Positions 63,048-64,000 of a DNA stretch of 64,000 nt are shown piece after piece. The translations under genes were made by a program, and so were the position numbers. The DNA is taken from positions 1 through 64,000 of the forward strand of contig NZ_JRKI01000012.1 in the NCBI RefSeq assembly GCF_000935125.1, read 5' to 3'. The stretch's first letter is position 1; the number at the start of each line of letters is the position of its first letter. The DNA comes from Streptomyces natalensis ATCC 27448 (GTDB lineage Bacteria > Actinomycetota > Actinomycetes > Streptomycetales > Streptomycetaceae). Below the pieces are notes generated by a model, which was not told the DNA's origin, did not search any database, and worked only from the letters and a program-made list of their open reading frames with translations.

Positions 63048-64000
63048 TCAGCTGACGGCCTGCCGGGACAGCCAGGCCCGGTCGGTCTTTCCGTTGGCGC
63101 TGAGCGGAAACCGGTCGAAGACCCGGCACTGGTCGGGGACGCGCGCCGGGTCCAGCAGCGTGCCGAGGTGGCGCAGCACCTCGGCCGGCGTCAGCGTCGT
63201 GACCACGCAGAGCACCATGTCCCGGCGGTCGGTGGGTGGCAGCAGCACCGCATGGTCCACCCCTGGTATGTCCCGGGCGGCGGACTCGATCTCGGCGGCG
63301 CTGGTGCGCACGCCGTGGCGCTTGAACATGTCGTCGCCGCGACCGTGGAAGTAGAGGTAGCCGTCGCTGTCAAGGTGCCCGAAGTCCCCGGTGTGCAGCC
63401 GCACTTCGCCGGTCTGCGGATCGCTCCTGAAGCGCGCTGCGGTCAGCTCGGGCGCCCGCCAGTACCCGGCCATCACGTGCGGTCCGCTGACCACGATCTC
63501 GCCCGTCTCGCCGGGTGCGGCGGGGACGCCGTCCGCGGTCAGGATGCGGATACGCGTGCCGTCGAGCGAGCGGCCTACGGAGCCGGGCCTGCGCCGGTCG
63601 CCGTCGACCTCCAGTACGGAGATCCGCTTGCACTCGGTGGTTCCGTACATCAGCTGGATGCCCGCGCGGGGGAAGTGCTCGCGCAGTTGGGCGAGCACCG
63701 CGTGGGGGAGCTCTTCGCCGGTGTTGGTGAACAGGCGGATCCGGCTCGGTCCGGGGTCGCGCCGGGCGCTGTGCAGGAGCATGGTCGCGAGCGAGGGCAC
63801 CAACGGCACCACGGTGGCGCCGCACTCCCGCGCGACGGCGGCCAGCCGCAGATCCGCCGCCTGAGAGAGCAGCACCAGACGGGCCCCGGCCAGAGCACAC
63901 AGGAAGACCTGGTAGAGGCCGTAATCGAAGGCGAGGGGCAAGCGGCAGAGGACGATGTCGTCCGTCTGGTAGCGCAGCCGCGCCGCGACAGCCCGGGTTG
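63048..64000 (-). CDS. AMP-forming adenylating enzyme, N-terminus outside window
   Basis: Last 317 residues of an ANL-superfamily enzyme, which activates an acid as acyl-AMP for transfer to CoA or a carrier protein. Motifs present are Y-G-T-T-E-C-K-R (A5), G-E-T-G-E-I-V-V-S-G (A6), L-H-T-G-D-F-G-H-L-D-S-D-G-Y-L-Y-F (A7), G-R-G-D-D-M-F-K-R-H-G-V-R (A8) and the catalytic Lys in L-S-A-N-G-K-T-D-R (A10). No thiolation domain follows within this gene. Could be an acyl-CoA or amino-acid adenylase of a biosynthetic cluster starting beyond the window. The frame is open at the edge. Confidence 0.9.
   Translation of the reverse strand, partial: TRAVAARLRYQTDDIVLCRLPLAFDYGLYQVFLCALAGARLVLLSQAADLRLAAVARECGATVVPLVPSLATMLLHSARRDPGPSRIRLFTNTGEELPHAVLAQLREHFPRAGIQLMYGTTECKRISVLEVDGDRRRPGSVGRSLDGTRIRILTADGVPAAPGETGEIVVSGPHVMAGYWRAPELTAARFRSDPQTGEVRLHTGDFGHLDSDGYLYFHGRGDDMFKRHGVRTSAAEIESAARDIPGVDHAVLLPPTDRRDMVLCVVTTLTPAEVLRHLGTLLDPARVPDQCRVFDRFPLSANGKTDRAWLSRQAVS

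Overview
The window is high-GC actinobacterial DNA, almost certainly from a Streptomyces. Coding frames have very GC-rich third positions and GTG/TTG starts are common. The gene set is typical of the genus: 2-methylisoborneol synthase with its GPP methyltransferase, a MocR regulator, mycothiol-type DinB enzymes, an SCO2400-like zinc-ribbon protein and DUF4913/DUF6262 mobile-element proteins. Many insertion-sequence copies and wrecks, truncated integrases and frameshifted genes suggest a variable chromosome arm (inference).

Layout. 0-19 kb is a mosaic of small genes and mobile debris: a partial DHA2 efflux pump, two secreted proteins, GNAT and methyltransferase genes, a Tn554-like integrase remnant with TnpC, an intact IS630-family element (4699-5864), a wrecked IS256-type transposase, a broken TetR/VC0807 pair, a MocR/DinB divergent pair, a plasmid-like DUF4913/hypothetical/RelE-like/winged-helix block, and a DinB gene enclosed by about 40-bp inverted repeats. 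19.3-24.5 kb holds a WXG-like protein, a 1284-residue Rhs toxin and a probable immunity gene. 25.6-27.4 kb is an excisionase-like/integrase remnant with an intact IS5-family element at its broken end.

27.4-36.2 kb is a metabolic cluster. Five overlapping genes run kamA-like radical SAM aminomutase, MBL hydrolase, FAD/NAD(P) protein, cupin and MFS exporter; a MocR-type aminotransferase and a LuxR-type regulator lie upstream on the same strand. The product is unknown to me. 36.3-43.9 kb carries the tail of a sortase substrate, VOC/AraC genes, a UvrA-like ATPase, PolX, a baeRF (Vms1-like) protein and a secreted HAD phosphatase.

44.0-50.5 kb is a second polymorphic-toxin operon: WXG-like protein, deaminase toxin, SUKH-type protein with a deaminase-like tail, P-loop ATPase, and beta-propeller protein with a SUKH-like tail. 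Its first two proteins are paralogous, at least N-terminally, to those of the 19-24 kb locus. 50.8-56.2 kb has an HD hydrolase, LysR, an alpha/beta hydrolase, an orphan double-glycine leader peptide and IS remnants. 56.2-58.7 kb is the 2-methylisoborneol locus, whose synthase has an expanded repeat-containing N-terminus and no recognisable encapsulin gene beside it. 58.7-64 kb has decayed sequence, a ParA pair, an SCO2400-like protein and a partial adenylating enzyme.

Starts were chosen from ribosome-binding sites, overlaps and conserved N-termini. No homology search was possible, so family names rest on motif recognition.
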